Shown piece after piece: positions 43,914 to 52,715 of a stretch of 64,000 nucleotides of DNA (position 1 is its first letter; the number at the start of each line of letters is the position of its first letter). Below the pieces are notes generated by a model. That model was not told where the DNA came from. It did no database searches and saw only the letters and a program-made list of their open reading frames with translations. The translations under genes were made by a program, and so were the position numbers. The DNA is from UBA4782 sp034429195 (GTDB lineage: Bacteria; Chloroflexota; Anaerolineae; Anaerolineales; Anaerolineaceae). The stretch lies in assembly GCA_034429195.1 (NCBI GenBank), contig DAOUGQ010000021.1, forward strand, positions 62,001 through 126,000, in the 5' to 3' direction.

Positions 43914-43937
43914 CCATTGTATACAAAAATACAATGG
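43914..43937. repeat. 9-bp inverted repeat
   Basis: CCATTGTAT / ATACAATGG arms separated by ACAAAA, in the gap between the leftward histidine-phosphatase gene and the membrane-protein gene. There is no T tract, so a protein-binding site is as likely as a terminator. Confidence 0.5.
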
Positions 43938-43987
43938 CTTGCACAAGTTCCTTTATAAATTAATCAAAATTTTAGGGGAACTGAACC

Positions 43988-44665
43988 CTACAGATCGCCC
44001 TTTTCAGGCCATGTGGATACAAAATCTGCAGCCTCACCATGAATATGGTCTGAATTCGCCCATTGGATCAACCTGACATCGAGTCTGCCATCCACACATT
44101 CCGCTTCCATTTCAGTGATCGAGCAATTATTGTTCGTGCCACGGTCAAGCATGCTTCCTGTATTCACATTGGAACAAAGATCATTCAATGTGAAATTAAA
44201 CATACCCAGATGCCCCACGATGGCAATTACACCATTCTCTCTACCAGTAATAGCTTTCTTCAAAGCTGTGCGTGCTCTGCCAAGCAAACTATTGTAATCT
44301 TCACCACCCGGGAAACTAAGATCGTGTTCTCCATTCTGCCATCGCCTGATGATGGAATCGTGTTCCTCCCAAATGGCTAACGTTGATCGGACTTTTTCCA
44401 GATCGCCCACATTGATCTCTCTTAGCTCTTCAATAACCTGCGGGGTGAGATTGAGATAAGAACCAATGATCGCTGCAGTTTCTCGGGTACGTTTCATGGG
44501 TGAGCAGAAAAGAGCTTCGATACCCTTTCCAACTAATGCTTCACCTGTTTGATGAGCCTGTAATTTTCCTTTTTCTGTTATTGAATAATCAACAATTCGA
44601 GAAGATAATTGCTTGATAACGTTTGCATAGTTTTCACCATGCCGGATGACATAAACACGAGTCAT
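43988..44665 (-). CDS. Histidine phosphatase (phosphoglycerate mutase-like) family protein
   Basis: 225 residues from ATG 44665 (AAAAGG upstream; the TTG two codons earlier is less likely). RHGE (catalytic His about 9), SPMKRTRET and GHLGMFNF are the classical motifs; the second His is in VGHLG (about 151). It acts on phospho-substrates through a phosphohistidine intermediate. The substrate is unknown and no sugar or cobalamin genes are adjacent. It is leftward and isolated. Confidence 0.85.
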   Translation of the reverse strand: MTRVYVIRHGENYANVIKQLSSRIVDYSITEKGKLQAHQTGEALVGKGIEALFCSPMKRTRETAAIIGSYLNLTPQVIEELREINVGDLEKVRSTLAIWEEHDSIIRRWQNGEHDLSFPGGEDYNSLLGRARTALKKAITGRENGVIAIVGHLGMFNFTLNDLCSNVNTGSMLDRGTNNNCSITEMEAECVDGRLDVRLIQWANSDHIHGEAADFVSTWPEKGDL

Positions 44666-44741
44666 ATACAACCTTTTTTACACCATACATTGAACCTGTA
44701 TGCTGCGATTGAATTTCACCTTTCTCCTTGTAAAACCGGGG

Positions 44742-45419
44742 TCACTCCAGACAACCGTGCTGGCGTAAAAACTCAGCGGCTTGTTCGTTGCCGTATTTTA
44801 CCGCAGTACCAAGAGGTGTCAACCCATCAGCTTCCAACCGGGGATCCAGGTCTGGATGGTAAGCAAGCAAGATTTCCAATGCATCTACATCCCCATTCTG
44901 TGCAGCTATATGTAATGGGGTATACCCTCCTGATTCGGGCAGATTCACATCACCACCATGCTTAAGAATTTCTTTCACCAGAAAAATATTGTGGGCCGAT
45001 AGCGCAGCGTGAAGAGGGGCAGCTTTCAGACTGTTCTGTGAGGCTCCATTTACATGAGCTCCATGCCGAATTAAGAACATGGCTGTTTCCTCTTTACTAA
45101 AATACACCGCCAGGCCGAGGGGCTGAAAACCATCCACGTTGACAGCGTTCGCTTTTGTCGGATCCTGCGTGATTAATTTCTTCACTTGATTCAGATCACC
45201 CAATGCCGCTGCTTCGAATATATCGAGTGACTCAACTTTTGTTGCCAGGTATCTGGCAATAACCTGCTGGTTAAAGTACAGGGCAATCAATATGGCAGAC
45301 ACCCCCTGTGCATTACGAGTTCTAGCCAGAGCAGGTTTCTTTGCAAGCAGTTCTTTCACCAGCTTAAAATCTCCAGACTGGATTGCCTCTAGGATCACCG
45401 GGTGAGTTACAGCTTCCAT
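44742..45419 (-). CDS. Ankyrin repeat protein
   Basis: 225 residues with about six ankyrin repeats. The most regular is GGYTPLHIAAQNGDVDALEILLAYHPDLD, with GFQPLGLAVYFSKEETAMFLIRHGAHVN and LTPLGTAVKYGNEQAAEFL next. Ankyrin stacks bind partner proteins; none can be named here. There is no signal or enzyme domain. AAAGG precedes the ATG. It lies just after the methyltransferase gene at 45441 on the same strand. Confidence 0.9.
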   Translation of the reverse strand: MEAVTHPVILEAIQSGDFKLVKELLAKKPALARTRNAQGVSAILIALYFNQQVIARYLATKVESLDIFEAAALGDLNQVKKLITQDPTKANAVNVDGFQPLGLAVYFSKEETAMFLIRHGAHVNGASQNSLKAAPLHAALSAHNIFLVKEILKHGGDVNLPESGGYTPLHIAAQNGDVDALEILLAYHPDLDPRLEADGLTPLGTAVKYGNEQAAEFLRQHGCLE

Positions 45420-45440
45420 TCAACCTTTCTTCTTGCGCAA

Positions 45441-46136
45441 TTACATATGTTTCCACCAGATGCCCGTGCATTCGGGCAAGTAGGATATATCGCCGCTGGT
45501 AATTTCATTGATCATTTCATCACCAAAGAAAAAGCGGGTCAATAATTCTGCTTCTTCGCGCGATTGAAACAGGTAGTCTGTTCTGATCCAGGTGCCTTCA
45601 AAGCCAAATTGCTTCAATGATTCGTAATACGGGATCAAATGGGCTGGTGGGTCAGGCTGTTGTTTGCCCGTACCCTGGGTTTCGATCAGCATGATCATCC
45701 CACCTGGCGTTATGACGCGCTGCATTTCAGCCATAGCTTTTTCCAATTCAAACTGCCAGGTCTCTGGATACCAGGAAACCAGATAACATACACTCCATCC
45801 AGCAGCAATCAGAGAGACGCTGTAATTGGCTACCGGTAACGCTCGGTGGTCTGCGGCAGCTAATAGCGGGAAAAGATAACCTGTTTGCGACGCCAGATAT
45901 TCCTTTGCCCGGATGAGCATCGCTGGAGATACATCCAACGCAGTCAGATGATCCGACAAAGGCAGAAGCATCTTTGTCAGCCTTCCTGTACCTGCCCCCA
46001 ATTCAAGAGTATTCCATCGCTGACCTGCCAGTAATTTCTCCAGCAAGTCTGGTAAATTATGCTGATAATCTTCACGCATTACCAGTAAGTGATAAAGGTC
46101 AGTTTCTTTCTGATAAACAATTTTATGATCAGGCAT
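45441..46136 (-). CDS. Class I SAM-dependent methyltransferase
   Basis: 231 residues with the SAM motif TLELGAGTGRLTKMLLPL (about 42-60) and LTALDVSPAMLIRAKEY after it; LPVANYSVSLIAAGWS marks motif II. Motif III reads ITPGGMIMLIETQGT. No substrate-specific domain is clear; similar proteins are general small-molecule methylases. Cotranscription with the ankyrin gene (21 bases after it) is likely. Confidence 0.8.
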   Translation of the reverse strand: MPDHKIVYQKETDLYHLLVMREDYQHNLPDLLEKLLAGQRWNTLELGAGTGRLTKMLLPLSDHLTALDVSPAMLIRAKEYLASQTGYLFPLLAAADHRALPVANYSVSLIAAGWSVCYLVSWYPETWQFELEKAMAEMQRVITPGGMIMLIETQGTGKQQPDPPAHLIPYYESLKQFGFEGTWIRTDYLFQSREEAELLTRFFFGDEMINEITSGDISYLPECTGIWWKHM

Positions 46137-46203
46137 ATGGTTTTGTTCCCACCCAGGGAAGTAATTAGATTATAACAAGCTAGATGAAGATATTCATCTC
46201 CAC

Positions 46204-46548
46204 TTATTGACGCACAAAATTGGGCATATCTTCAGGGATTTCCAGCGACAGCTCTACCAGACCGGCGTATTTGCCATCTTTGAACCAGGGACTCTGGTAG
46301 ATAAGTTTTCGCACACCTTTCTTTTCAATCGTATATGCATTCCCTTTACCGCTAGCCAACAGTTTCTGTAATTTTTCACGCGCAGGTGCAGGGTGACAAT
46401 CCAGCACATTCTTGCCGATCAAAGCAGCACCGCCATCCGCGCGAAAAGTTTCACAGGCACGTGCATTCATCATAATGATGATGCCCTGCCTGTCACATAC
46501 TGTGATCGCGCCAGGGAATTCCTGGACCCAATCCATTTCGTCGTGCAT
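46204..46548 (-). CDS. PAS-domain protein
   Basis: 114 residues making a single PAS domain: GAITVCDRQGIIIMMNARACETF, LIGKNVLDCHPAPAREKLQKLL, then a Lys/Trp-rich second half. The HPAP and C-terminal sheet resemble PAS sensors linked to DUF438-type haem or ligand sensing. No kinase or output domain is attached, so it may act with a partner. GGAGGTG precedes the ATG. Confidence 0.8.
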   Translation of the reverse strand: MHDEMDWVQEFPGAITVCDRQGIIIMMNARACETFRADGGAALIGKNVLDCHPAPAREKLQKLLASGKGNAYTIEKKGVRKLIYQSPWFKDGKYAGLVELSLEIPEDMPNFVRQ

Positions 46549-46643
46549 AACACCTCCGTAAATTAATTAAAAAGAGTATCTATCGAGTATGTTCCGTTTT
46601 TGCAAAAGAAGACAGTATTTGTGGAAAGAAAACACTGGCAGGA

Positions 46644-46964
46644 TCAAGTTCTATCATGAATCTGGCGCGGTTCTCCAGGTTGAATGGAGATGAGTAAAAT
46701 GGGGCCAAATACAGGTAAGGTAAGGGCAATTACCGCCCAGAAAACATATCCCGCTGGTGGAAGGGCGCGCTTATGCAAATAATTGAGCGCCAGTATTGCC
46801 AGCAGGACTATGATAAAAACGAGCATGGCTTTGATTATGGTTTCAGCAAGCAAAATGACTCCTCTATCCATAATTGTATGGGCTGCGATAAAAATGGGCA
46901 AGGGGAACAGGCTATCTGCAGATGAATATAATAATGGTATGGCTTCTTCAGTCAAAAGGATCAC
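46644..46964 (-). CDS. Small membrane protein with PLDc_N-like domain
   Basis: About 106 residues, two or three membrane helices. The C-terminal part FWAVIALTLPVFGPILLISIQPGE has the two-helix pattern and GP ending of the PLDc_N family. The start is GTG 46964, with AGGAG upstream. It starts 12 bases from the divergent GT87-type gene on the + strand. Confidence 0.6.
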   Translation of the reverse strand: MILLTEEAIPLLYSSADSLFPLPIFIAAHTIMDRGVILLAETIIKAMLVFIIVLLAILALNYLHKRALPPAGYVFWAVIALTLPVFGPILLISIQPGEPRQIHDRT

Positions 46965-46976
46965 CTTCTCCTGACC

Positions 46977-48284
46977 ATGTCAAAACCACACAATCCACAC
47001 ATCCCTTTTACCAACCTTTCTCCTGATGCCTGGAGAAAATTGGGGCTGGTGGCATTATTGGTTTTTTATATCCTCAACTTTATCTTTTCAATTTTCAGGC
47101 TCGGTATTTTGAATGGAGTAGGAGCCGATTTTCTAGGCTTCTGGAGTTCTGGCAAGATTGCAGATCTATATGGTTACTCAGAAATTTATAACCCAGACCT
47201 CGCAAAAGAAATTCAATACCAGGCAATCAGCTACCTGAACATCCCTTATGAATCCTTTGAGCCAATGCCTGCTCCTTTCTTTGCATTTTTTTTAATCCCC
47301 TTTCAATTCCTTTCAAGGATTAATGTTATTACCTGTTATTGGATCTGGACTATTGCAAATTTCTGTTTGCTTGCCGGTTATCTATACTTCTTTTTACACA
47401 AACTTACAGGGCAAAAAGGAATAAACAGAAAACAAGCAACATTATTGATTTCACTAACTTTAATTTATCCAGTGTTTATTAATTTCATTGTCGGACAGGT
47501 GGAAGTCTTTCTGGTTATATGTTGTGGTGAATTTGTTCGTCATTCTCTAAAGAAAAGACCTCTGATGGCTGGCATTTGGTTAGGAGGATTGTTAATAAAG
47601 CCACAGATATTGATCCTTGTAATTCCTGCATTATTGCTCATGAAGAACTGGAAAGTTTTTGCAGGCTTTCTTGCTTCTGCAATCAGTTTACTACTGCTTT
47701 CGACTATGCTCAGTGGATTAAACAGTCTTCAAAATTTAATTCTCATGTGGTCTACCTATATACCAAGAAATTCTAGCAATTCCCCATTTGCTATGGCTAA
47801 CTGGCGTATGCTTGCAGAGAATATCAATATCTGGACAGGTAGTTCCTTTGGATGGATTCCCGCAGGAGCTGGGATGCTGTTTACTTTGATCATCTGGTTT
47901 CTGCTTTGTAAAAATCGATATGAATTCGGTTCAGGCAAATGGATTGCTAATTTCCTGGCACTGTTGGTAGCTTCTTGTGCCTTTACCTGGCATTCTCATA
48001 TACATATGGGAATGGTAATAATCCCTTTTTTGATCTATTTAATGATTTTTGAACCAATGCGAAGAATTAATTTTCTAGTTGACTTAACAGTTTTTGCTTT
48101 TCCAGCATTTTTAATGCTGGGGTATATTGCTTCACTTGTATTAATTGTTCTTAAAATCCCCCCTGTGGAAAATTTAGATTTCTTCCTGTCTGGATTAACC
48201 GGACTATGTTTGTATGTTTATATTGCCACTTCAGAGCTAATTAACCAAAAACCTATCCAAACACCTGGAGAGAAGACAAGCTGA
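46977..48284 (+). CDS. GT87-type membrane glycosyltransferase (DUF2029)
   Basis: 435 residues, about eleven membrane helices. The first outside loop has GADFLGFWSSGKIADLYGYSEIYNP, whose Asp in ADF is the likely catalytic residue of GT87/GT-C enzymes. GQVEVFLVICC and WLGGLLIKPQILIL are further family marks. Such enzymes use polyprenyl-phosphate sugars to extend cell-wall glycans. No gene for a sugar donor is next to it. The start ATG has no strong ribosome site. The GC content is lower than in neighbours, by eye. Confidence 0.8.
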   Translation: MSKPHNPHIPFTNLSPDAWRKLGLVALLVFYILNFIFSIFRLGILNGVGADFLGFWSSGKIADLYGYSEIYNPDLAKEIQYQAISYLNIPYESFEPMPAPFFAFFLIPFQFLSRINVITCYWIWTIANFCLLAGYLYFFLHKLTGQKGINRKQATLLISLTLIYPVFINFIVGQVEVFLVICCGEFVRHSLKKRPLMAGIWLGGLLIKPQILILVIPALLLMKNWKVFAGFLASAISLLLLSTMLSGLNSLQNLILMWSTYIPRNSSNSPFAMANWRMLAENINIWTGSSFGWIPAGAGMLFTLIIWFLLCKNRYEFGSGKWIANFLALLVASCAFTWHSHIHMGMVIIPFLIYLMIFEPMRRINFLVDLTVFAFPAFLMLGYIASLVLIVLKIPPVENLDFFLSGLTGLCLYVYIATSELINQKPIQTPGEKTS

Positions 48285-48391
48285 TAAGTCTTAATAGATA
48301 TAAATTTTAGATAGCTGGATTTTTGATTTTTGTCATATTGATTTTGCGTATTAATTATTTTAAACAGAAAATTCAAAATGGAGGAAGACAA

Positions 48392-48874
48392 ATGAAAATA
48401 CTCATCATCTATGATTCTTATTTTGGCAATACCGAGCTAATTGCAAAGAAAATCAGCGAAGTACTGGCTTCTCAAAATGAGGTCCAGATCGTCAAAGTAC
48501 CTGATGTTCGCTTCGAACAACTGAAAGATTTCGGTCTGGTATTGTTTGGCTCTCCAACACGAGGTTTTAGACCATCAGAACCCACTCTAGTCTTCGTAAA
48601 TTCAATCCCTGCTGAAGGGTTGAAAGGGCTAAAGGTTGCAGTATTTGATACCCGCATTTCAGCACAGGATGTTAAACCTGCAATCTTCCGATTTATTGTC
48701 AAACGGGGTGGATATGCCGCAGATAAACTGGCTGACACTCTGGTGAAGCTGGGTGCTGACCTGGTTGTTCCTGCTGAACCTTTTTATGTCAAAGAATCGG
48801 AAGGTCCACTGAAAGATGGAGAATTAGAACATGCCGCCCTTTGGGGGCAATCCCTTTTAGAAAAAATTATATGA
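48392..48874 (+). CDS. Flavodoxin family protein
   Basis: 160 residues. The FMN loop is YDSYFGNTELIAKKI (about 7-21), then LVLFGSPTRGFRPSEPT and KVAVFDTRISAQDVK. It has a single flavodoxin domain and would carry electrons through FMN. ATG 48392, preceded by GGAGGA, is clearly better than the 23-codon upstream start. It follows the GT87 gene by about 100 bases and is a separate protein from the HemG-like one at 2040. Confidence 0.85.
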   Translation: MKILIIYDSYFGNTELIAKKISEVLASQNEVQIVKVPDVRFEQLKDFGLVLFGSPTRGFRPSEPTLVFVNSIPAEGLKGLKVAVFDTRISAQDVKPAIFRFIVKRGGYAADKLADTLVKLGADLVVPAEPFYVKESEGPLKDGELEHAALWGQSLLEKII

Positions 48875-48912
48875 GAATATAATTAACGAACATCAAACTA
48901 TGGGAGGTTCCA

Positions 48913-49641
48913 TTGTTCAAGATCAAAGCTCCTCTTCTTGCACTTTTCATCATTGCTGCCATTTTGCTGAGTGCCTGTAGTCCAACCCCAACAGCTACGC
49001 CTTATAATACTGTAACACCTTTACCTCCCCCCCAAACGAGCACTCCTGTTCCCACCCAGTTGCCTACTAATACAGTAACGCCAAAACCTACAGCCACGCT
49101 CGAACCCACACTTACCCCAACTTTTGGGGTGGTTGATATGGGGTTGAGCGCCTGGTGTCTGCCAAATAATGTTTACATTCCAGATACCAGTTATACGGTT
49201 GCTGAAGGTGGATTGCCAGCAAGGAACATCGAAGGCGGTATCGAACTGGATGGCATCGTTCAATCCTGTACTTTTGTGTATACCTTCAACCAACCGATGC
49301 CTGCAGGTATGCAGGTAGCGTTGTATGATACACGCACCGAACCCTGGTTCCTCTATCCTCTGACCCAGGCTACTGACAATCCTAATGTTGGTTACTTTAC
49401 TACTGATCATGAATACATCGTCAACCTTCCCTATTGGGAAGTAGATTACCGATTTGACCTGCAGGATGTGAATGGGCAGGTAGTAAAATCGGATATCGTG
49501 CGAATCTTGCGACCTCAAAATGTTGGCTATTGCTATGGCGGCGTCTTGCCCGACCCCGTCACTTTGAAATGCCCTCCTTTGCCAGAAGCGCATCCCTGGG
49601 ATCCGTGGTATGGCTGGGGTTCTGATCCGGTAACCCCTTAA
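48913..49641 (+). CDS. Thr/Pro-rich lipoprotein of unknown function
   Basis: 242 residues. Start TTG 48913, with GGGAGG six bases upstream, giving a lipoprotein signal with lipobox LLSAC (Cys about 22). A Pro/Thr linker runs to about 70. The beta-rich mature domain (about 75-240) has paired aromatic and Pro motifs near the C terminus (EAHPWDPWYGW). I do not recognise a family. It is the last gene of its + strand group, ending at the hairpin at 49660. Confidence 0.65.
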   Translation: MFKIKAPLLALFIIAAILLSACSPTPTATPYNTVTPLPPPQTSTPVPTQLPTNTVTPKPTATLEPTLTPTFGVVDMGLSAWCLPNNVYIPDTSYTVAEGGLPARNIEGGIELDGIVQSCTFVYTFNQPMPAGMQVALYDTRTEPWFLYPLTQATDNPNVGYFTTDHEYIVNLPYWEVDYRFDLQDVNGQVVKSDIVRILRPQNVGYCYGGVLPDPVTLKCPPLPEAHPWDPWYGWGSDPVTP

Positions 49642-49659
49642 ATAACTCATGTGGATGAT

Positions 49660-49694
49660 AAAAATCCATGGGAGAACCCATGGATTTTTGTTTT
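49660..49694 (+). terminator. Terminator after lipoprotein gene
   Basis: A 13-bp stem AAAAATCCATGGG/CCCATGGATTTTT with loop AGAA, then GTTTT. On the other strand it can also end the leftward gene stopping at 49718. Confidence 0.9.
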
Positions 49695-49717
49695 CTTCAA
49701 TAGTAAATTACTTTTGT

Positions 49718-50344
49718 TTATGGGTGTGGGTACAGTGAACTTTTCGTAGGGTCTGTAGGCAGGTAAAGCACATACATCTTTTTACCAGGCTGCAGAACCA
49801 TGACAGACGGATTGAGTGTGGTGATTTTTCCGCTGTACAGTCGGTTGTTAACGACATAGTCGTATTCGATCCAGCAGGGATGCCTGCCATTAATGGATAC
49901 GCTATAGTTTTCTTCTACTGAAGTAATTTCTCCCTCAGTTGATTCCCCAAACTTGAGAACATTCACGATGTTTTCTTTTTCGTGGTATAGCTTTTTTCCT
50001 AGTGCAAGCCCACCAACCAACATTCCTGCACCTAGTAATGTAAATGGTATACCAATAAAAGCTGTGATAATCCCGATAATCATCGGCACGCCAATAACAG
50101 TGAAGATAAATCCGATGATTATCAGTACCATCGCAATAATTCCCGATCCATCAGTCATGAACATCTTCCAGATATAAGAATTGTCAATCTCTCGTGGAGG
50201 AGCAGGAGGTGCGATCGAAGGTACAACTGCATCCAATACAGTCTGAAACAAATCAGGAGAAGATGCAGGAATGGGAGCACCACAATTCTTACAATTTGTT
50301 TGAAATCTTTGATATTGTGTTCCACAATAAGGGCAGGAGATCAT
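49718..50344 (-). CDS. Zinc-ribbon membrane protein with DUF3592-like domain
   Basis: 208 residues. The N-terminal zinc ribbon is CPYCGTQ...CKNCGAP (about 4-22). Two close membrane helices follow (about 68-110), with an outside/inside domain at about 125-205 whose YSVSINGRHPCWIEYDYVVNNRLYSGKITTL looks like the small beta domain DUF3592. Function unknown. GAGGA precedes the start. Confidence 0.65.
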   Translation of the reverse strand: MISCPYCGTQYQRFQTNCKNCGAPIPASSPDLFQTVLDAVVPSIAPPAPPREIDNSYIWKMFMTDGSGIIAMVLIIIGFIFTVIGVPMIIGIITAFIGIPFTLLGAGMLVGGLALGKKLYHEKENIVNVLKFGESTEGEITSVEENYSVSINGRHPCWIEYDYVVNNRLYSGKITTLNPSVMVLQPGKKMYVLYLPTDPTKSSLYPHP

Positions 50345-50496
50345 AGGATATTCATCCTCAAAAAGGAATTTTTATCTTCGAGAATTGTATCAAATTCAGA
50401 AGAACTACACATAAATATGACGCTAGAACTTTCTCGAAATCTTGAGTGATCGTTTCCCAGCGATTAAAATATTATTTATAAAAGAAGGAGATAAAC

Positions 50497-50754
50497 ATGT
50501 CCGTTACTGATATTCTCGTTTGGATCGTGGTTGGTGGAATTGCAGGTTTATTGGCAGATGCCGTAGTCAAAGGGATCAGGCTTGGTTTATTAGGCGCAAT
50601 CCTGGTGGGTATTCTTGGTGGCTTCATCGGCGGTTGGATCTTTGGGCAATTAGGGATCAACATTGGTGCTGGCATATTAGGTCAAGTTATTTCATCGTTT
50701 GTTGGAGCTGTGATCCTGTTGCTCGTTTTACGGCTTTTCCGTCGTCGCAGGTAA
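50497..50754 (+). CDS. GlsB/YeaQ/YmgE-family small membrane protein
   Basis: 85 residues, three short Gly-rich membrane helices: VVGGIAGLLADAVVK, LLGAILVGILGGFIGGWIF and ISSFVGAVILLLVLRLF, ending in RRRR. This is the Transgly_assoc family, linked to envelope stress in several bacteria but with no known mechanism. AAGGAG precedes the ATG at good distance. Transcribed alone; about 25 bases separate its stop from the convergent gene. Confidence 0.88.
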   Translation: MSVTDILVWIVVGGIAGLLADAVVKGIRLGLLGAILVGILGGFIGGWIFGQLGINIGAGILGQVISSFVGAVILLLVLRLFRRRR

Positions 50755-50779
50755 GGGATAAAATCTGAGGGGGAAGGTT

Positions 50780-51784
50780 TTAAATTCTGTCGATAAACAT
50801 TTGCATTAAGCAGAGAACCCTGGTCGTCCAATCAGCTATGCGATCATTTTTCTTCTGCCAGGTATCGGATAATGGTAAGTTCGCCAGAGATAGTGGTTTT
50901 GGACCAAAATCCCACAATCCTTCAGAATTTCTTTGACGCCATAACCAATTCATGGAATCTTGTGCAAAATTCACCCAACCAGGAAATCCTCTTGCCAGCA
51001 GCTCACAGGAAGCCAGCCAGGGATCAACCTGCTTCTGCGTTTGCGGAGGTCTATCCAAAGGTACTGTCAGGTATCCGATTCCTTTTGGTCTTTTCCACAA
51101 CCATTTAAGCAGCGACTCTTCTATTTTTGATGAAAGTAGCCCAGGGTTTGAACCCAGGATGTTTAATTGATATTTTCCACTAAAGATCAGATAAGTGTTC
51201 TGCATGAATACACCCGTGAGGTCACGGTGCGCCTTTATTTCATCTTCCTCGCAGTATTTCCCAGATTGAAAAGTTCGATTGGCAATTTCCTTCCAAAGTG
51301 CCCGGTCACGATCAAGGTTGGGATGGGCAGGTGCGATTAATGATAGGGTAGATGCTGTGAACAATCTTGTCCCAATCTCCCAGCGTTCATTTTTCTCTGG
51401 CGGGTCAGGAAAAGGAATGGATTTATCCAATATCTGGCAAATATAATCACGGGCACTCTGCAAAATTGCATGTCTGGTATCCAACCCTAAAGATAACGCA
51501 CGTTCCACACCGATTTCTGTGGTAAGTATGGTATGCGTTTCCTTTGTATTCCGTGAGTGAAATCTGCCCCAGCTTCCATCTGATCTCTGTTCCTGTGATA
51601 GGATCTGAACAGATTGACTTGTTTGTAAATCTTCGTAAGCATTTGATAACTCTTGCGAGGTGGAAGGTAGTTTTAGCACATCTCTGAATAACCGGTATCT
51701 GGCTACCGGGTGGGGATTCATGTCAAGGATGGCATTGGCAATACCGATGATCTCGCTTTTTGTTATCGATGTCACAATAATCAC
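50780..51784 (-). CDS. Squalene-cyclase/prenyltransferase-fold protein, paralogue of the one at 38970
   Basis: 334 residues. N terminus IIGIANAILDMNPHPVARYRLFRDVLKLP matches the start of the protein at 38970 (VRYRIARDVLDKD). Helical repeats with QRSDGSWGRFH and QRNSEGLWDFGP (QW-like) follow the same toroid fold, without a DXDD motif. Starts in a 4-base ATGA overlap with the methyltransferase gene at 51781, so the two are translated together. Function unknown; two such proteins in one window suggest a lineage-specific expansion. Confidence 0.7.
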   Translation of the reverse strand: MIIVTSITKSEIIGIANAILDMNPHPVARYRLFRDVLKLPSTSQELSNAYEDLQTSQSVQILSQEQRSDGSWGRFHSRNTKETHTILTTEIGVERALSLGLDTRHAILQSARDYICQILDKSIPFPDPPEKNERWEIGTRLFTASTLSLIAPAHPNLDRDRALWKEIANRTFQSGKYCEEDEIKAHRDLTGVFMQNTYLIFSGKYQLNILGSNPGLLSSKIEESLLKWLWKRPKGIGYLTVPLDRPPQTQKQVDPWLASCELLARGFPGWVNFAQDSMNWLWRQRNSEGLWDFGPKPLSLANLPLSDTWQKKNDRIADWTTRVLCLMQMFIDRI

Positions 51785-52557
51785 GAATGACCATTCCTTG
51801 CTGCAATGATCAGATTTTCGCTTTGCTCAAGAGCAAAAATACTGCCATCCATCGATCCAAAGAATTGCATATCATTGAATCCAGCTGCATTCAAAGCCAG
51901 GTTGAGATCAGCCTGTAATAATGGAAATAGTCTGGTAGAGCGCAAGGTCTGTTTCCAGTTCCCTGCACCTTCGCGATACAGGGTAACAATATGGAACTGA
52001 ATGTGTCCATTCGGCTCGAAATCATAAAAGCGGAAAAAAGCCCACTCCTGTTCCCCTTCACGGTGTGCCTGGGGTTCCATCCAGCGTAATTTCTGAGCCA
52101 TTACTTTATCAAAATTGCGGTTCTGCAGCAACAACACTCCACCGGGGCGAAGAACCCTGGCAAAATCATCCAGAGTAATCTGTAATGCTGCTTCATCATC
52201 TACATGAGGTAATGAATTCCCCAGGCAGACCAATGCATCCATACTTGCGTTGCCGAAGGTTTGCGCCAGTCTGCCAAAACCAGCAATCTCAAAGCGCACA
52301 TCAGTATTTGCCTCCCTCGCGTTTTGTCTTGCCCGCTCGATCATATTTGGGAAGAGGTCAACGCCAGAAACGGAATAACCTAGTCTGGAAAGAGCAATGG
52401 CGTGCATACCAGTTCCGCAAGCTGCATCCAACACTTCTAGTTTTTTATCTCTTTTCTGCACCTGTGCGATCGTCTTTTCGATAAATGGCAACTCATATGC
52501 CAGACGGGATTCCCAATTTACAAAACGGTCATAATCATCACTGAAAGTGTTGTACAT
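51781..52557 (-). CDS. Class I SAM-dependent methyltransferase
   Basis: 258 residues. The SAM site VLDAACGTGMHAIALSRLGYSVSGVDL (about 48-74) is intact, with LVCLGNSLPHVDDEA as motif II and VLRPGGVLLLQNRN as motif III. The start YNTFSDDYDRFVNWESRLAYELPF is typical of glycine/small-molecule methylases. GGAGG precedes the ATG. The next gene overlaps by four bases, suggesting a two-protein function with the cyclase-fold paralogue. Confidence 0.85.
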   Translation of the reverse strand: MYNTFSDDYDRFVNWESRLAYELPFIEKTIAQVQKRDKKLEVLDAACGTGMHAIALSRLGYSVSGVDLFPNMIERARQNAREANTDVRFEIAGFGRLAQTFGNASMDALVCLGNSLPHVDDEAALQITLDDFARVLRPGGVLLLQNRNFDKVMAQKLRWMEPQAHREGEQEWAFFRFYDFEPNGHIQFHIVTLYREGAGNWKQTLRSTRLFPLLQADLNLALNAAGFNDMQFFGSMDGSIFALEQSENLIIAARNGHS

Positions 52558-52715
52558 GGAAACCTCCTTGAGTTACCTATATGAATCTTACCAGAATTGA
52601 AATGGGGGATAATTTGATTTATCCAAGAACCCGTTTCCAATAAATTAAGTTGGGTTATTCTATGTAAAGAATTACTAATCTACCCGGCGAATACCTGTAC
52701 TGAAGGACCTGATCC

